From Floricoccus penangensis (lineage in GTDB: Bacteria; Bacillota; Bacilli; Lactobacillales; Streptococcaceae), in contig NZ_MKIQ01000027.1 of NCBI RefSeq assembly GCF_001832885.1, forward strand, positions 186,001 to 250,000: a DNA stretch of 64,000 bases, given 5' to 3'. Made by a program: the position numbers and the translations under genes. Of this stretch, positions 34,888 to 44,018 are shown piece after piece (position 1 is the first letter of the stretch; each line of letters opens with the position of its first letter). The notes beneath the pieces are model-generated. The model had not been told where the DNA came from. It ran no database searches and worked only from the letters and a program-made list of their open reading frames with translations.

Positions 34888-35501
34888 ATGGCTAAACATG
34901 ATATATTAACTTTTTTATGCGGAACTTGATGAATATGAACCTAAAATGTGACGCACTTTCCAGATTAATGGTGAGAAAACTATTGCGGAACTTTCATACG
35001 CATTAATGACCATGTTTGAAATGCGAGCATATCACTTATTTTCACTAAAGCATTTTAATTTTGAAAGCATCTCTGAAAAAATAAAAAATGAATTTCCAAA
35101 TAAATTTATGGATGACTATATAGAATTGAATAAGAATAATTTTTTATTTATGGATAAATTGTATAAATTTGAAGATGATGATTTCTATGGAAGTCATACT
35201 ATAACTCTTGATCCTTCTGATACAAAGATATCAAGTTTGAAAAACAGTGTAGGTGACAGATTTGTGTTCAACTATGATTTTGGGGATGGATGGCAGGTCA
35301 ATCTTGTTTTGAAAAAATTTGAACGTGAAGAAGTATCACTTTCGACTTTACCTAAAGTAAATGAATTTAAATTCAGAACCATTTAATATTATAGAATGTG
35401 GTATCAAAGATATAGAATCTGCAAGTCCTCATGATATGGATTATTATTATTCAAAGGAATAAGATAAGTACGGAGTTCGTGGAATTGAACTAGAAAAATA
35501 A
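34888..35501 (+). pseudogene. Broken plasmid pRiA4b ORF-3-like gene
   Basis: TAAGGAG and ATG at 34888 start a frame that ends after a few codons. Continuing in other frames one reads DEYEPKM, then TIAELSYALMTMFEMRAYHLFSLKHF, then a long piece ending FVFNYDFGDGWQVNLVL, the DFGDGW motif of this family. After another frame change come PFNIIECGIKDIESASPHD and GVRGIELEK, with an internal TAA at about 35461. At least three lesions exist, so the gene is dead. The intact family has no known function and is often plasmid- or element-borne. Confidence 0.75.
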
Positions 35502-35595
35502 ATATCAAATGGTTAATATTTAAGGATTAATTGTATTTTTAACTTTCTAAATATGTGATAAAATAGTCTTTATAAATTATTAGTAAGGAAGTATT

Positions 35596-37098
35596 ATGAC
35601 TGAACAAGAATTTTTACAAGAATTAAAAGAAATTAATTTAATAAATCAAGCATCGACTGTTCTTAACTGGGATAGTTCAACTGGAATGCCAGATAAGGCT
35701 GCAGAAGATCGTGGAGAAGTAGAAAGCTACTTGGCTGGACTTGCTTTTGAAAAATCAGTTGGTCCTAAAATCAAAGAAGCAGTAGAATATTTTTCTGATG
35801 AAGAGCATAAGAAAGAATTGTCAGAAGTTGGACTAGCAGCATTTGAACTAGTTAAGGAAGATTATGAATTAAATAATGCAGTACCTGCAGATTTAATGCG
35901 TGATTTCTCACGTGCGACTTCAAAAGCTTACAGTGCATGGCACAAAGCTCGTACAGCAAGTGACTTTTCACTATATCGTGATGAATTAGCTGAAAATATT
36001 CGTATTGTTAAAGAGCTACTTCCATATTGGAAAAAAGATGAAGCAACTGACTATGATGTCCTTCTAAACAAATATGAACCAAAAATGACTTCAGAAAAAC
36101 TTGATAAAGTTTTTAATCAAGTCCGTGATGGGATTATGGAAATTCGTGAAGTTTTAGCCAAAGAAGGAACAGAACCAAATACAGATTTCTTAAATCGTAA
36201 AATGACTGAAGAACAACAACGTAAATTTGTAAAACAAGTAGTTGCTGATCTAGGATTTGATTTTACTAGTGGTCGTTTAGATAATACAGTTCACCCATAT
36301 ATGACTGGGATTAACAATAATGATATTCGTATTACAACTCGTTGGGATGAAGAATTTTTCCCAGCAGGGGTATTTGGGGTAATTCACGAAGCAGGTCACG
36401 GTATGTATGAGCAAAATATTGATAGTAAGTATGCATATACACCAGCTCTATCAGGAACTTCAATGGGAATCCACGAATCACAATCGCTTTTCAATGAAAT
36501 TATCATCGGAAGCAACCGTGAATTTTGGAAAAAACAATATCCATTCTTCCAAGAATGTGCTGAAGGTACATTCGATGATATTTCATTTGATGACTTCTAT
36601 GATTCGCTCAAGAAAACTCAAGCAAGCCTAATACGTGTAGATGCTGATACTTTGACTTATGTACTGCATATTATTATCCGTTATGAGATTGAAAAGATGA
36701 TTATCAATGAAGATATTAATATTGATGATCTTCCTCAAATCTGGAACGATAAATATGAAGAGTATCTAGGTATTCGACCTGAAAATGATGCTGACGGTAT
36801 CCTACAAGATGTCCATTGGTCTGGAGCAGATTTTGGATACTTCCCATCATATGCCCTAGGTTATATGTATGCTGCTCAACTTCATAATGCTATGAAGAAT
36901 GATGTTGATGTGGATGCTGTACTTGCAAGTGATGACTATTCACCAATTAGAAAATGGTCAACTGAACATATACATCAATACGGAGCATCTCGTAAGCCAA
37001 ATCAATTAATCATGGATGCGACTGGTGAGGAATTAAATCCTCAATATCTACTTGATTACTTGAAAGAAATATATTACAGTGTATATAAAGTAAAATAA
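35596..37098 (+). CDS. M32-family metallocarboxypeptidase (Taq-type)
   Basis: 500 residues, full length for the family. The zinc site HEAGH is at 264-268 (FGVIHEAGHGMYEQN), with the third ligand Glu in SLFNEIIIG about 30 residues later. Other family marks are LNWDSSTGMP near the start, DNTVHPYM.., RITTRW and GYFPSYALGYMYAAQL. The enzyme removes C-terminal amino acids from peptides in the cytoplasm. GTAAGGAAG is the ribosome-binding site. It is transcribed alone and ends at a terminator. Confidence 0.95.
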   Translation: MTEQEFLQELKEINLINQASTVLNWDSSTGMPDKAAEDRGEVESYLAGLAFEKSVGPKIKEAVEYFSDEEHKKELSEVGLAAFELVKEDYELNNAVPADLMRDFSRATSKAYSAWHKARTASDFSLYRDELAENIRIVKELLPYWKKDEATDYDVLLNKYEPKMTSEKLDKVFNQVRDGIMEIREVLAKEGTEPNTDFLNRKMTEEQQRKFVKQVVADLGFDFTSGRLDNTVHPYMTGINNNDIRITTRWDEEFFPAGVFGVIHEAGHGMYEQNIDSKYAYTPALSGTSMGIHESQSLFNEIIIGSNREFWKKQYPFFQECAEGTFDDISFDDFYDSLKKTQASLIRVDADTLTYVLHIIIRYEIEKMIINEDINIDDLPQIWNDKYEEYLGIRPENDADGILQDVHWSGADFGYFPSYALGYMYAAQLHNAMKNDVDVDAVLASDDYSPIRKWSTEHIHQYGASRKPNQLIMDATGEELNPQYLLDYLKEIYYSVYKVK

Positions 37099-37120
37099 GA
37101 TAATTTGATTATATGAAATT

Positions 37121-37152
37121 GAGATTTTGATTTTTCTCGAAAATCTCTTTTT
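37121..37152 (+). terminator. Rho-independent terminator
   Basis: GAGATTTT / AAAATCTC stem followed by TTTTT, after the M32 peptidase gene. Confidence 0.85.
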
Positions 37153-37212
37153 CATTTTTTATGTGCATTTATTATATTTTTAACTTAATATTTAAGGAAT
37201 GGGAGAATTAAA

Positions 37213-37890
37213 ATGATAGGTATAATCACTAATACCTTAGCAATAGCATTGGGGAGTGTTATTGGGGGAGTCTTTAAAAAAGGAGTAAAGGAAGAATATC
37301 AAGATAGCCTTATGGCAGCTATGGGTCTTGCAGCGCTTGGTTTAGGTATAAACGCAGTTGTTTCAAATATGCCTAAAAGTGTTTACCCTGTTCTGTTCGT
37401 AGTTTCACTTGCTGTCGGTTCATTACTTGGAGAAATTTGGAATTTGGATGGTAAATTTACTAAACTTCTAGATTTATTTTCACTTGGTAATTTAGGAACA
37501 GGTATTTCAACTGGAATCTTACTTTCGTGTATGGGATCTCTATCAATCCTTGGTCCGATTGAAAGTGCATTGAACAATAATCAAACTTACCTCTTTACAA
37601 ATTCAACTCTTGATTTTATAACATTCATTGCCCTTGCAGCAACCTATGGAGTAGGTATGATATTTGTAGCACCTGTATTATTTACATGGCAGACATCAAT
37701 TTTCATAGGAGCAAGATATCTAGAGCCATTTATGACACCACAATTTATGGCAGAACTTTCAATTGTAGGAGGATTCCTCATTTTTGCGTCAGGACTATCA
37801 ATCTTGAAAATCAAAGAATTTAAGAGTATGAACCTACTTCCAGCACTATTAATTCCAATAGTATGGTTTACAATAATAAACTTTTTCTAA
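37213..37890 (+). CDS. DUF554 family membrane protein (YdfK-like)
   Basis: 225 residues with about six membrane helices. Family marks: IGIITNTLAIALGSVIGG at the start, the GLAALGLGINAV segment, GNLGTGISTGILLSCMGSLSILGPI, and GGFLIFASGLSILKIKEFKS near the end. The family is widespread in Firmicutes, with a presumed transport role that has not been shown. GGAATGGGAGA precedes ATG. It has its own terminator 6 bases after the stop. Confidence 0.88.
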   Translation: MIGIITNTLAIALGSVIGGVFKKGVKEEYQDSLMAAMGLAALGLGINAVVSNMPKSVYPVLFVVSLAVGSLLGEIWNLDGKFTKLLDLFSLGNLGTGISTGILLSCMGSLSILGPIESALNNNQTYLFTNSTLDFITFIALAATYGVGMIFVAPVLFTWQTSIFIGARYLEPFMTPQFMAELSIVGGFLIFASGLSILKIKEFKSMNLLPALLIPIVWFTIINFF

Positions 37891-37896
37891 GCAGCC

Positions 37897-37921
37897 AAGC
37901 AAGAATCTTCTTGCTTTTTTT
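37897..37921 (+). terminator. Rho-independent terminator
   Basis: AAGCAAGAA / TTCTTGCTT stem with a very short loop and a TTTTT run, after the DUF554 gene. Confidence 0.85.
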
Positions 37922-37974
37922 GTGGCCATGTACTAGTATTTAAGTAACAATATGAAATGTGAAGAGGTGGAATT

Positions 37975-38433
37975 ATGAAACTTGCAGAACTCTTGATGGA
38001 GCGAAAAGATATTCAGATGAAACTTGCTGAAATTAAAGAAAGAATAAATTCAGTAGTTCGTATACAGGAAGGTGATACACCAGAAATTGATCCTTTAGTG
38101 TTAATTAAGCAGTTTGAAGAGACTAACAAAAGATTAGTTAAAGTTGTAGAAACCATCGAAAAAGCAAATCAAGAAACTCTTATGGATAAGGGACAAACTT
38201 TAGCTCAAGTACTTGTTGCACGTGAAGGATTAAGAAGACAACACCTTTTTTATACCTCAGTAATCAATCAAGCATCTGAAAAAGTACATCGATATTCTAA
38301 TTCAGAAATTAAAGATATCGTGACAGTTGATGTTGCAGACCTACATAAGAAAAAAGATCAAGTTGCTAAAAAATTAAGAGAAATTGATGCGAAAATCCAA
38401 GAAAAAAATTGGAATGTAGAAGTGGAAGTTTAG
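37975..38433 (+). CDS. DIP1984 / septicolysin-family protein
   Basis: 152 residues, AGAGGTGG before ATG. The protein is almost all helical, with MKLAELLMERKDIQMKLAEIKERIN, VRIQEGD.PEIDP, a REGLRRQH motif near residue 85, and the conserved end DVADLHKKKDQVAKKLREIDAKIQEKNW. The family (DIP1984) is widely annotated and carries the name septicolysin in some entries, but a cytolysin role is not established. It has no signal peptide. A single gene. Confidence 0.85.
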   Translation: MKLAELLMERKDIQMKLAEIKERINSVVRIQEGDTPEIDPLVLIKQFEETNKRLVKVVETIEKANQETLMDKGQTLAQVLVAREGLRRQHLFYTSVINQASEKVHRYSNSEIKDIVTVDVADLHKKKDQVAKKLREIDAKIQEKNWNVEVEV

Positions 38434-38746
38434 GAATTTAGTGTGCGAGTATAAAAATGGATGTGTCCGTCCTGTATCTACGGTAAAGATTCAAACTACA
38501 ATGGAGACTGAAACGAAGTCATTTTAATAACAGTTTATCGTTACATTTGACATTTCAATAGACACTTCCATGTGGAAAGTTTACAAATTACATATTACGA
38601 CTATGCATCAATTTATACTTGAGGTTGGGTTTGGGGTGGCTATCTGGTTTTACTAGGTAGCTTTTGTATTTTTAATATCATTAATTTGACAGCGTGAATA
38701 ATTTAGACCACACTAGTATATATGCTAACAATTAAGGAGAAGAAAT
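38434..38746. other. Non-coding region upstream of the copper ATPase gene
   Basis: 313 bases without a gene. A terminator-like hairpin lies at 38637-38673. TTGACA is at about 38694, but no -10 box lies at normal spacing; TATATA and TAACAAT lie further on. No CopY-type TACANNTGTA operator was found in the last 150 bases. Nothing else recognised. Confidence 0.5.
38637..38673 (+). terminator. Terminator-like hairpin
   Basis: GCTATCT / AGGTAGC stem (one G-T pair), then CTTTTGTATTTTT. Confidence 0.6.
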
Positions 38747-40786
38747 ATGGATCATAAAAATATGGAAAATCACGATCATCATATGGATAGTAATCAGAAA
38801 CAAATGTCTAATATGTCTAAAGATGATATGAGTGATATGGATATGTCTTCAATGGACCATGGTTCTATGCCAATGGGACACATGAATCACGGTGATATGA
38901 AAAAGAGGTTAATCATTTGTATATTCTTGATGATTCCAATCTTACTTTTAACACCAATGATGGGTATGAAGTCATCAATACTTCATTTACCATACCAAGA
39001 AATAATAGTCTTGATATTTGGTACAATCATCTTTTTTTATGGAGGAAAACCATTTTTTGAGGGAGCAAAATCAGAACTAAAAAATAAAAAACCTGAGATG
39101 ATGACCTTAGTTACATTAGGTATCTCCGTTTCATATTTATATAGCGTATATTCTACGATTATTAATATGACAGGTGGACATCAAATGGACTTTTGGTGGG
39201 AACTTTCTACCTTAATCGTTATCATGTTACTTGGTCATATCATTGAAATGAATGCCATAATGCAGGCTAATTCTAGTATGACTGAAATGGTTAAACTTTT
39301 ACCTCATGAGGCACATCTTACAAGTGGTAAGGATATTCCCATTAATCAGGTAAAAGTAGGTGATTCTCTTTTAGTTAAGGAAAATGAAAGAGTACCTGCT
39401 GACGGGACGATAACTAGTGATAAGGCCATGCTTGATGAGAGTATGATAACTGGTGAATCGAGTGTCGTGCAAAAGAAAAAAGGGCAAGAAGTATTTGCTG
39501 GCTCACTAAACAAAAATTATCCTTTTGAGCTGAAAGTTACTGTCGTTGGTAAGGATAGCTATTTGTCTCAAGTTGCTAAGCTGGTGGAAGAAGCTCAGGG
39601 GAAAAAGAGCAAGGCAGAGACTATGGCTGATAAGGTTTCTAGCTGGTTATTCTATGCTGCCCTGATATTTGCCATCCTAGCCTTAATCATCTGGTCTGCA
39701 ATCAACGGTCTCTCATATGGTATCATGATGGCGGTGACAGTGTTAGTAATTGCCTGTCCTCACGCATTGGGACTTGCTATACCTTTGGTCGTGTCAAGAA
39801 CGAGTACCCTAGCTGCGAAAAATGGTCTTTTGATTCAAAACCGTGAACCTTTAGAAAATGTGTCTAAGCTCAAGTTCGCCTTAATGGACAAGACAGGAAC
39901 ATTGACTGATGGAGATTTCAAGGTTCATGATTATATGACTTTTTCTAAGGAATTTAGCCAAAAAGATATAGCGCAAATTATGGCTGCTCTTGAAGAAGGA
40001 AGTACTCATCCTCTTGCGCAAGCATTAGTTGAAGCGGTTAGTGATAATTCACTTAAGGCAAACAATATTGAAAATATTCCTGGCGTAGGCATTGAAGGTA
40101 ATATTTCGGGAAAAGAATATAAAATCGTTAATGAAAAATATTTAAAAGAAAATGGAATAAATTATAATAAAATTGATAATGAGGATAATCTGACAGTTAG
40201 CTATCTAATATCTGGAAACGAGGTCATTGGTTTAGCGACACTCGGTGATAAACTTAAACCACAGGCTGAAACTCTTATTAAGGAACTGAAAAATCGCGGA
40301 ATTGAACCTGTAATGCTAACTGGTGATAATGAAAAAGCAGCTCAAAAAGTTGCATCAGAATTAGGAATAAATGATTTTAGGGCTCAATTAAAGCCAGAAG
40401 ATAAAGCAAAAATTGTTAAGGAATATCAAGAAAAAGGAAATGTTCTATTTGTCGGAGATGGGGTTAATGATTCACCAGCACTTGCCACAAGTGATTTAAG
40501 CTTTGCAATTGGAAGTGGGACAAGTGTTGCCATTGCAGCGGCAGATGTAATATTAGTCAATTCTAATCCTGAAGATATAATAAAAATGCTTGACCTTGCT
40601 AAAAATTCAAATCGTAAGATGAAAGAAAATTTGTGGTGGGGAGCAGGATACAATATCATTGCCATTCCTCTTGCAGCAGGTGTCTTGGCACCGATAGGAA
40701 TTGTTCTATCACCAATTGTAGGTGCCATAATAATGAGTTTCTCTACAGTTATCGTAGCCATAAATGCAATGACATTAAAAGTTTAA
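38747..40786 (+). CDS. copB: CopB-type copper-translocating P1B ATPase
   Basis: 679 residues, AAGGAG before ATG. A His/Met-rich N-terminus (residues 1-50; HDHHMD, MDMSSMDHG, MGHMNHGDM) replaces the CXXC domain. Eight membrane helices are expected. Catalytic marks: TGES at 235-238, the transmembrane metal motif CPH at 337-339, DKTGTLTDG with phosphorylated Asp381, and GDGVNDSPAL. The CPH motif with a His/Met-rich head defines the CopB subclass, which exports copper or silver. No copY or copZ gene is nearby, which is unusual for a copper operon in this group. Confidence 0.93.
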   Translation: MDHKNMENHDHHMDSNQKQMSNMSKDDMSDMDMSSMDHGSMPMGHMNHGDMKKRLIICIFLMIPILLLTPMMGMKSSILHLPYQEIIVLIFGTIIFFYGGKPFFEGAKSELKNKKPEMMTLVTLGISVSYLYSVYSTIINMTGGHQMDFWWELSTLIVIMLLGHIIEMNAIMQANSSMTEMVKLLPHEAHLTSGKDIPINQVKVGDSLLVKENERVPADGTITSDKAMLDESMITGESSVVQKKKGQEVFAGSLNKNYPFELKVTVVGKDSYLSQVAKLVEEAQGKKSKAETMADKVSSWLFYAALIFAILALIIWSAINGLSYGIMMAVTVLVIACPHALGLAIPLVVSRTSTLAAKNGLLIQNREPLENVSKLKFALMDKTGTLTDGDFKVHDYMTFSKEFSQKDIAQIMAALEEGSTHPLAQALVEAVSDNSLKANNIENIPGVGIEGNISGKEYKIVNEKYLKENGINYNKIDNEDNLTVSYLISGNEVIGLATLGDKLKPQAETLIKELKNRGIEPVMLTGDNEKAAQKVASELGINDFRAQLKPEDKAKIVKEYQEKGNVLFVGDGVNDSPALATSDLSFAIGSGTSVAIAAADVILVNSNPEDIIKMLDLAKNSNRKMKENLWWGAGYNIIAIPLAAGVLAPIGIVLSPIVGAIIMSFSTVIVAINAMTLKV

Positions 40787-40787
40787 G

Positions 40788-40811
40788 ACCAACTTATGTT
40801 GGTTTTTCTTT
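40788..40811 (+). terminator. Rho-independent terminator
   Basis: ACCAAC / GTTGGT stem with a TTAT loop, then TTTTCTTTC, after copB. Confidence 0.8.
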
Positions 40812-40894
40812 CTTGTGTTTTACTTGGTTTCTTTGATTTTTGTAATTTTATCTTTGTTATTTATGTTACAATGATTTCAAAGGAGTAAGCTAAT

Positions 40895-41989
40895 ATGATT
40901 TATAAAGTAATATTAACCATGCTAGTGGGAACCTTTGGTGGTTTTCTAGCTAAAAAAATAAAACTTCCAGCCCCTTTTATGATAGGTAGTATGCTTGCAG
41001 TAGCAGTCTTTTCCGTAATTAGTGGACAGATGTATGCTCCGACAAACATCAAGTTGTTTGCGCAAATTGTAAGTGGTGCCTTTATTGGTCAGCAAGTGAC
41101 TAAGAGTGATTTGAAAAATTTTCCAAGCTTGGTAAAGCCAATTGCTCTACTGATGTTATTTTTTACCATCAATACCTTTGTAATGGGATTTATCTTTAGT
41201 TATTTTTACGGGATGGATGCAGTAACAGCCCTCTTGTCTTGTCTACCAGGAGGCATAATGGACGTCTCACTCATTAGTATAGATATGGGTGCTGATTCAG
41301 GTGTTGTAGCAGTTATGCAACTTGCTAGACTCGTTGGTATGCTTTTAATCTTGCCATATTGGACAAAATTTATTATTAATAAATTCGGTAGTCAGGCTGA
41401 GAAAAAGAATAGCAATATTGAAGAGATTAAGGAAGAAGAAGAGATACTAGATCAAGAAAGTGACCAAGAAAGTACAGATGATAAATCCTCTGTATTTTCA
41501 AATAATGTGTTAGTTTTAATTGTATCAACTATTGGTGGATTGTTAGGAAAATGGATTGGAATTCCTGTTGGAGCATTAATATTTTCTTTGATATTTTCAT
41601 TGGTCTTAAAGGTAACTAGAGATACAAAACCTCTATCAAATTGGATAAGATATATTGCACAAATTTCTGCTGGTTCAATAATTGGCTGTAGCTTTACTAG
41701 AGAAAATATGGAACAACTTTCAAAATTGATTATCCCTGTAATTCTTTTACTAATAAGTTATTTAGTAGTAAATGTAGTGTTTGCAAGAATAATTTATAAA
41801 AGGAACATCCTTGATTTACAATCAGCCTTATTTGCTTCATCACCGGCAGGAGCAACAGACATTTCACTCATTGCAGGTGAATTAGGTGGGGATATGCCAA
41901 AAATTGCTGGTATTCAAATAAGCAGAACACTTTACACTGTAATTGTCTTACCATATCTAGTAAGAATATTTTCTGTATTCTTAGAATAA
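40895..41989 (+). CDS. AbrB-family (Pfam AmoA-like, PF05145) membrane protein
   Basis: 364 residues, AAAGGAG before ATG. Two repeated halves of about 5 membrane helices each, with an acidic cytoplasmic loop between (about 168-205: NIEEIKEEEEILDQESDQE). Each half carries a Gly-rich signature: LPAPFMIGSMLA..SGAFIGQQV and LPGGIMDVSLISIDMGAD in the first, IAQISAGSIIGCSF and SSPAGATDISLIAGELGGD in the second. The family is sometimes mislabelled ammonia monooxygenase; a regulatory or transport role is presumed. It is transcribed alone. Confidence 0.88.
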   Translation: MIYKVILTMLVGTFGGFLAKKIKLPAPFMIGSMLAVAVFSVISGQMYAPTNIKLFAQIVSGAFIGQQVTKSDLKNFPSLVKPIALLMLFFTINTFVMGFIFSYFYGMDAVTALLSCLPGGIMDVSLISIDMGADSGVVAVMQLARLVGMLLILPYWTKFIINKFGSQAEKKNSNIEEIKEEEEILDQESDQESTDDKSSVFSNNVLVLIVSTIGGLLGKWIGIPVGALIFSLIFSLVLKVTRDTKPLSNWIRYIAQISAGSIIGCSFTRENMEQLSKLIIPVILLLISYLVVNVVFARIIYKRNILDLQSALFASSPAGATDISLIAGELGGDMPKIAGIQISRTLYTVIVLPYLVRIFSVFLE

Positions 41990-42013
41990 AAATAAAAACC
42001 GAACGTTAAGATT

Positions 42014-42040
42014 AAAAAACACTATTATTGGTGTTTTTTT
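42014..42040 (+). terminator. Rho-independent terminator
   Basis: AAAACAC / GTGTTTT stem with an 8-base loop and a T run. It separates the AbrB-type gene from guaC and abuts the guaC promoter. Confidence 0.8.
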
Positions 42041-42041
42041 C

Positions 42042-42070
42042 TTGTGTATATTGAGTAACTTGTATACAAT
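42042..42070 (+). promoter_or_regulatory. guaC promoter
   Basis: TTGTGT at 42042-42047 and TACAAT at 42065-42070 with a 17-base spacer. Transcription would begin near 42077, giving a leader of about 110 bases before guaC. Confidence 0.7.
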
Positions 42071-42076
42071 ATATAA

Positions 42077-42186
42077 GGAAGCTTCATTAAAACAGGGATA
42101 TTTGATGGTGAAGTAGCGAAGCCGTTCGCTTTTATGCGTTGGCCAGGTCGGTCCCCTGAACAATAAAGCCTAAGTCAGGAGATAAT
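42077..42186 (+). promoter_or_regulatory. Structured guaC leader, candidate riboswitch with RBS sequestration
   Basis: Three pairings can be drawn. CTTCA (42082-42086) with TGAAG (42109-42113) forms a hairpin. Its loop holds CAGGG (42093-42097), which can pair with CCCTG (42154-42158), giving a pseudoknot. AGCGAA / TTCGCT with a GCCG loop (42115-42130) lies between. The same CCTGA (42155-42159) can instead pair with TCAGG (42175-42179), which covers part of the AGGAG ribosome-binding site. The two states are mutually exclusive, the usual layout of a translational riboswitch. It does not match the purine riboswitch as I know it. Ligand unknown. Confidence 0.6.
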
Positions 42187-43173
42187 ATGAACAATACACC
42201 AGTTTTTGATTACGAGGACATTCAACTAGTACCTAACAAATGCATCATTAAGAGCCGTTCTGAGGCAGATACAAGCGTTAAATTTGGTAAACACACATTT
42301 AGATTACCAGTTGTTCCCGCAAACATGCAAACTATTATTGATGAAGAAATCGCTGAATATCTAGCTAAAAATGATTATTTTTACATCATGCATCGTTTTG
42401 ATGAAGCAGCTAGAAGACCATTTGTTGAAAAAATGAAAGCACAAGGATTAATTTCTTCAATTTCTGTTGGTGTTAAAGATAATGAATATGAATTTATTGA
42501 TGAACTTGCAGAAGCAGGTTTGGTTCCTGACTATATCACGATTGATATTGCGCATGGCCATTCTGATTCAGTTATCAATATGATTAAATACATTAAAGAA
42601 AAACTTCCTGAATCTTTCGTTATTGCAGGGAACGTTGGTACGCCAGAAGCGGTACGTGAACTTGAAAATGCAGGTGCAGATGCAACAAAAGTTGGAATCG
42701 GCCCAGGTAAAGTATGTATCACTAAAGTTAAAACTGGATTTGGTACAGGTGGATGGCAATTAGCCGCAGTTCGTCTATGTGCAAAAGCTGCTCGTAAACC
42801 AATAATTGCTGACGGAGGAATCCGTACTCATGGTGATATTGCTAAATCTGTTAGATTTGGAGCAAGTATGGTTATGGTTGGATCATTATTTGCTGCTCAT
42901 GAAGAATCACCAGGTAAGACAGTAGAAGTTGATGGACAATTATTTAAAGAATACTATGGTTCTGCAAGCGAGTACCAAAAAGGTGAGCATAAAAATGTTG
43001 AAGGTAAAAAAATTCTCCTTCCTCATAAAGGTAATTTACAGGATACCCTTACTGAGATGGAGCAAGATTTGCAGTCTTCAATTTCTTATGCAGGTGGGAA
43101 AGATTTAGAATCACTTACGAAAGTTGACTACGTAATTGTTAAAAATTCTATTTGGAATGGCGATTCACTATAA
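42187..43173 (+). CDS. guaC: GMP reductase
   Basis: 328 residues. An IMPDH/GMPR TIM barrel without CBS domains. The catalytic loop [12 protein letters not shown] has Cys177, followed by [12 protein letters not shown], which marks GuaC of Firmicutes rather than Gua[20 protein letters not shown] and [14 protein letters not shown] follow. The enzyme reduces GMP to IMP with NADPH, letting the cell interconvert purine nucleotides. AGGAG is 6 bases before ATG and can be buried in the upstream leader structure, so translation may be controlled. A terminator follows. Confidence 0.95.
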   Translation: MNNTPVFDYEDIQLVPNKCIIKSRSEADTSVKFGKHTFRLPVVPANMQTIIDEEIAEYLAKNDYFYIMHRFDEAARRPFVEKMKAQGLISSISVGVKDNEYEFIDELAEAGLVPDYITIDIAHGHSDSVINMIKYIKEKLPESFVIAGNVGTPEAVRELENAGADATKVGIGPGKVCITKVKTGFGTGGWQLAAVRLCAKAARKPIIADGGIRTHGDIAKSVRFGASMVMVGSLFAAHEESPGKTVEVDGQLFKEYYGSASEYQKGEHKNVEGKKILLPHKGNLQDTLTEMEQDLQSSISYAGGKDLESLTKVDYVIVKNSIWNGDSL

Positions 43174-43178
43174 TAATA

Positions 43179-43218
43179 AAAAGGTGTACTCTTGAATTTT
43201 CAAGAGTACACCTTTTTT
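43179..43218. terminator. Strong bidirectional terminator after guaC
   Basis: A perfect 16-bp stem AAAAGGTGTACTCTTG / CAAGAGTACACCTTTT with a 6-base loop. T runs follow on the plus strand and the flanking A run gives one on the minus strand. Confidence 0.93.
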
Positions 43219-43249
43219 AATTTGTTAAAATTCAATATTTTTCATAAAT

Positions 43250-43275
43250 AAAAAGTGATCCTAAGATCTCTTTTT
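43250..43275 (-). terminator. Terminator of glnQ
   Basis: AAAAAG-GATC / GATC-CTTTTT hairpin, 3 bases beyond the glnQ stop on the minus strand. Confidence 0.65.
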
Positions 43276-43277
43276 AT

Positions 43278-44018
43278 TTATGCGTGAAGTACTCTATTCA
43301 AGAAGTCTTGTAAACGCGGATTTTGAGGATTATCAAAGATTTGCTCTGGTGTTCCATCTTCAAGAATTACACCACCATCGGTAAATAGTACTCTATTTGC
43401 AACTTTACGAGCAAATCCCATTTCGTGAGTTACAATTAACATTGTCATACCTTGTTTAGCAAGATTTTGCATAACGTCTAGTACATCACCAACCATCTCA
43501 GGGTCAAGTGCACTTGTAGGTTCATCGAAGAGCATTACATCAGGCTCCATTGCTAAGGCACGAGCGATAGCGACACGTTGTTTTTGACCACCTGATAGTG
43601 AATCAGGCATGGCATCTTTTTTATCTAAAAGTCCAACTGTTTCAAGAAGTTCTTCAGCTTTCTCACGAGCTTCATCAGGAGTCATTTTCTTTAGTTCAAC
43701 AGGAGCATAAGTAATGTTATCAATTACACTCATGTTTGGGAAAAGGTTGAAGTGTTGGAAAACCATTCCAACATTCTGTCTTACTAAGTTCAAGTCAGTA
43801 TTTTTATCTGCAAGGTCAAAATTATTAACTAAGACTGAACCGCTTGTAATTTTTTCAAGTCCATTCAAGGTTCTAAGAAAAGTTGATTTACCAGAGCCAG
43901 ATGGTCCAATAATACAAACAACATCACCTTCATAGAATTGAGTTGTAATACCTTTCAAAACTTCATTATTACCAAATTTTTTATGTAAATCTTGAACATC
44001 AATTTTTAATTTAGCCAT
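43278..44018 (-). CDS. glnQ: Polar amino-acid ABC transporter ATPase (GlnQ)
   Basis: 246 residues. Walker A is GPSGSGKST (38-46), Q-loop [13 protein letters not shown], signature [16 protein letters not shown], Walker [15 protein letters not shown], switch His in IVTHEMGFA. The length and [20 protein letters not shown] match polar amino-acid importers. It starts where the GlnP-type gene stops (shared base), so the two form one operon and one transporter. Its partner's domain layout points to glutamine/glutamate uptake, as in Lactococcus GlnPQ. Confidence 0.93.
   Translation of the reverse strand: MAKLKIDVQDLHKKFGNNEVLKGITTQFYEGDVVCIIGPSGSGKSTFLRTLNGLEKITSGSVLVNNFDLADKNTDLNLVRQNVGMVFQHFNLFPNMSVIDNITYAPVELKKMTPDEAREKAEELLETVGLLDKKDAMPDSLSGGQKQRVAIARALAMEPDVMLFDEPTSALDPEMVGDVLDVMQNLAKQGMTMLIVTHEMGFARKVANRVLFTDGGVILEDGTPEQIFDNPQNPRLQDFLNRVLHA

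Noticed and set aside
42077-42186. Classical purine riboswitch upstream of guaC
   Set aside because: The conserved purine aptamer core and its three-way junction pattern are not present; the fold seen is different.
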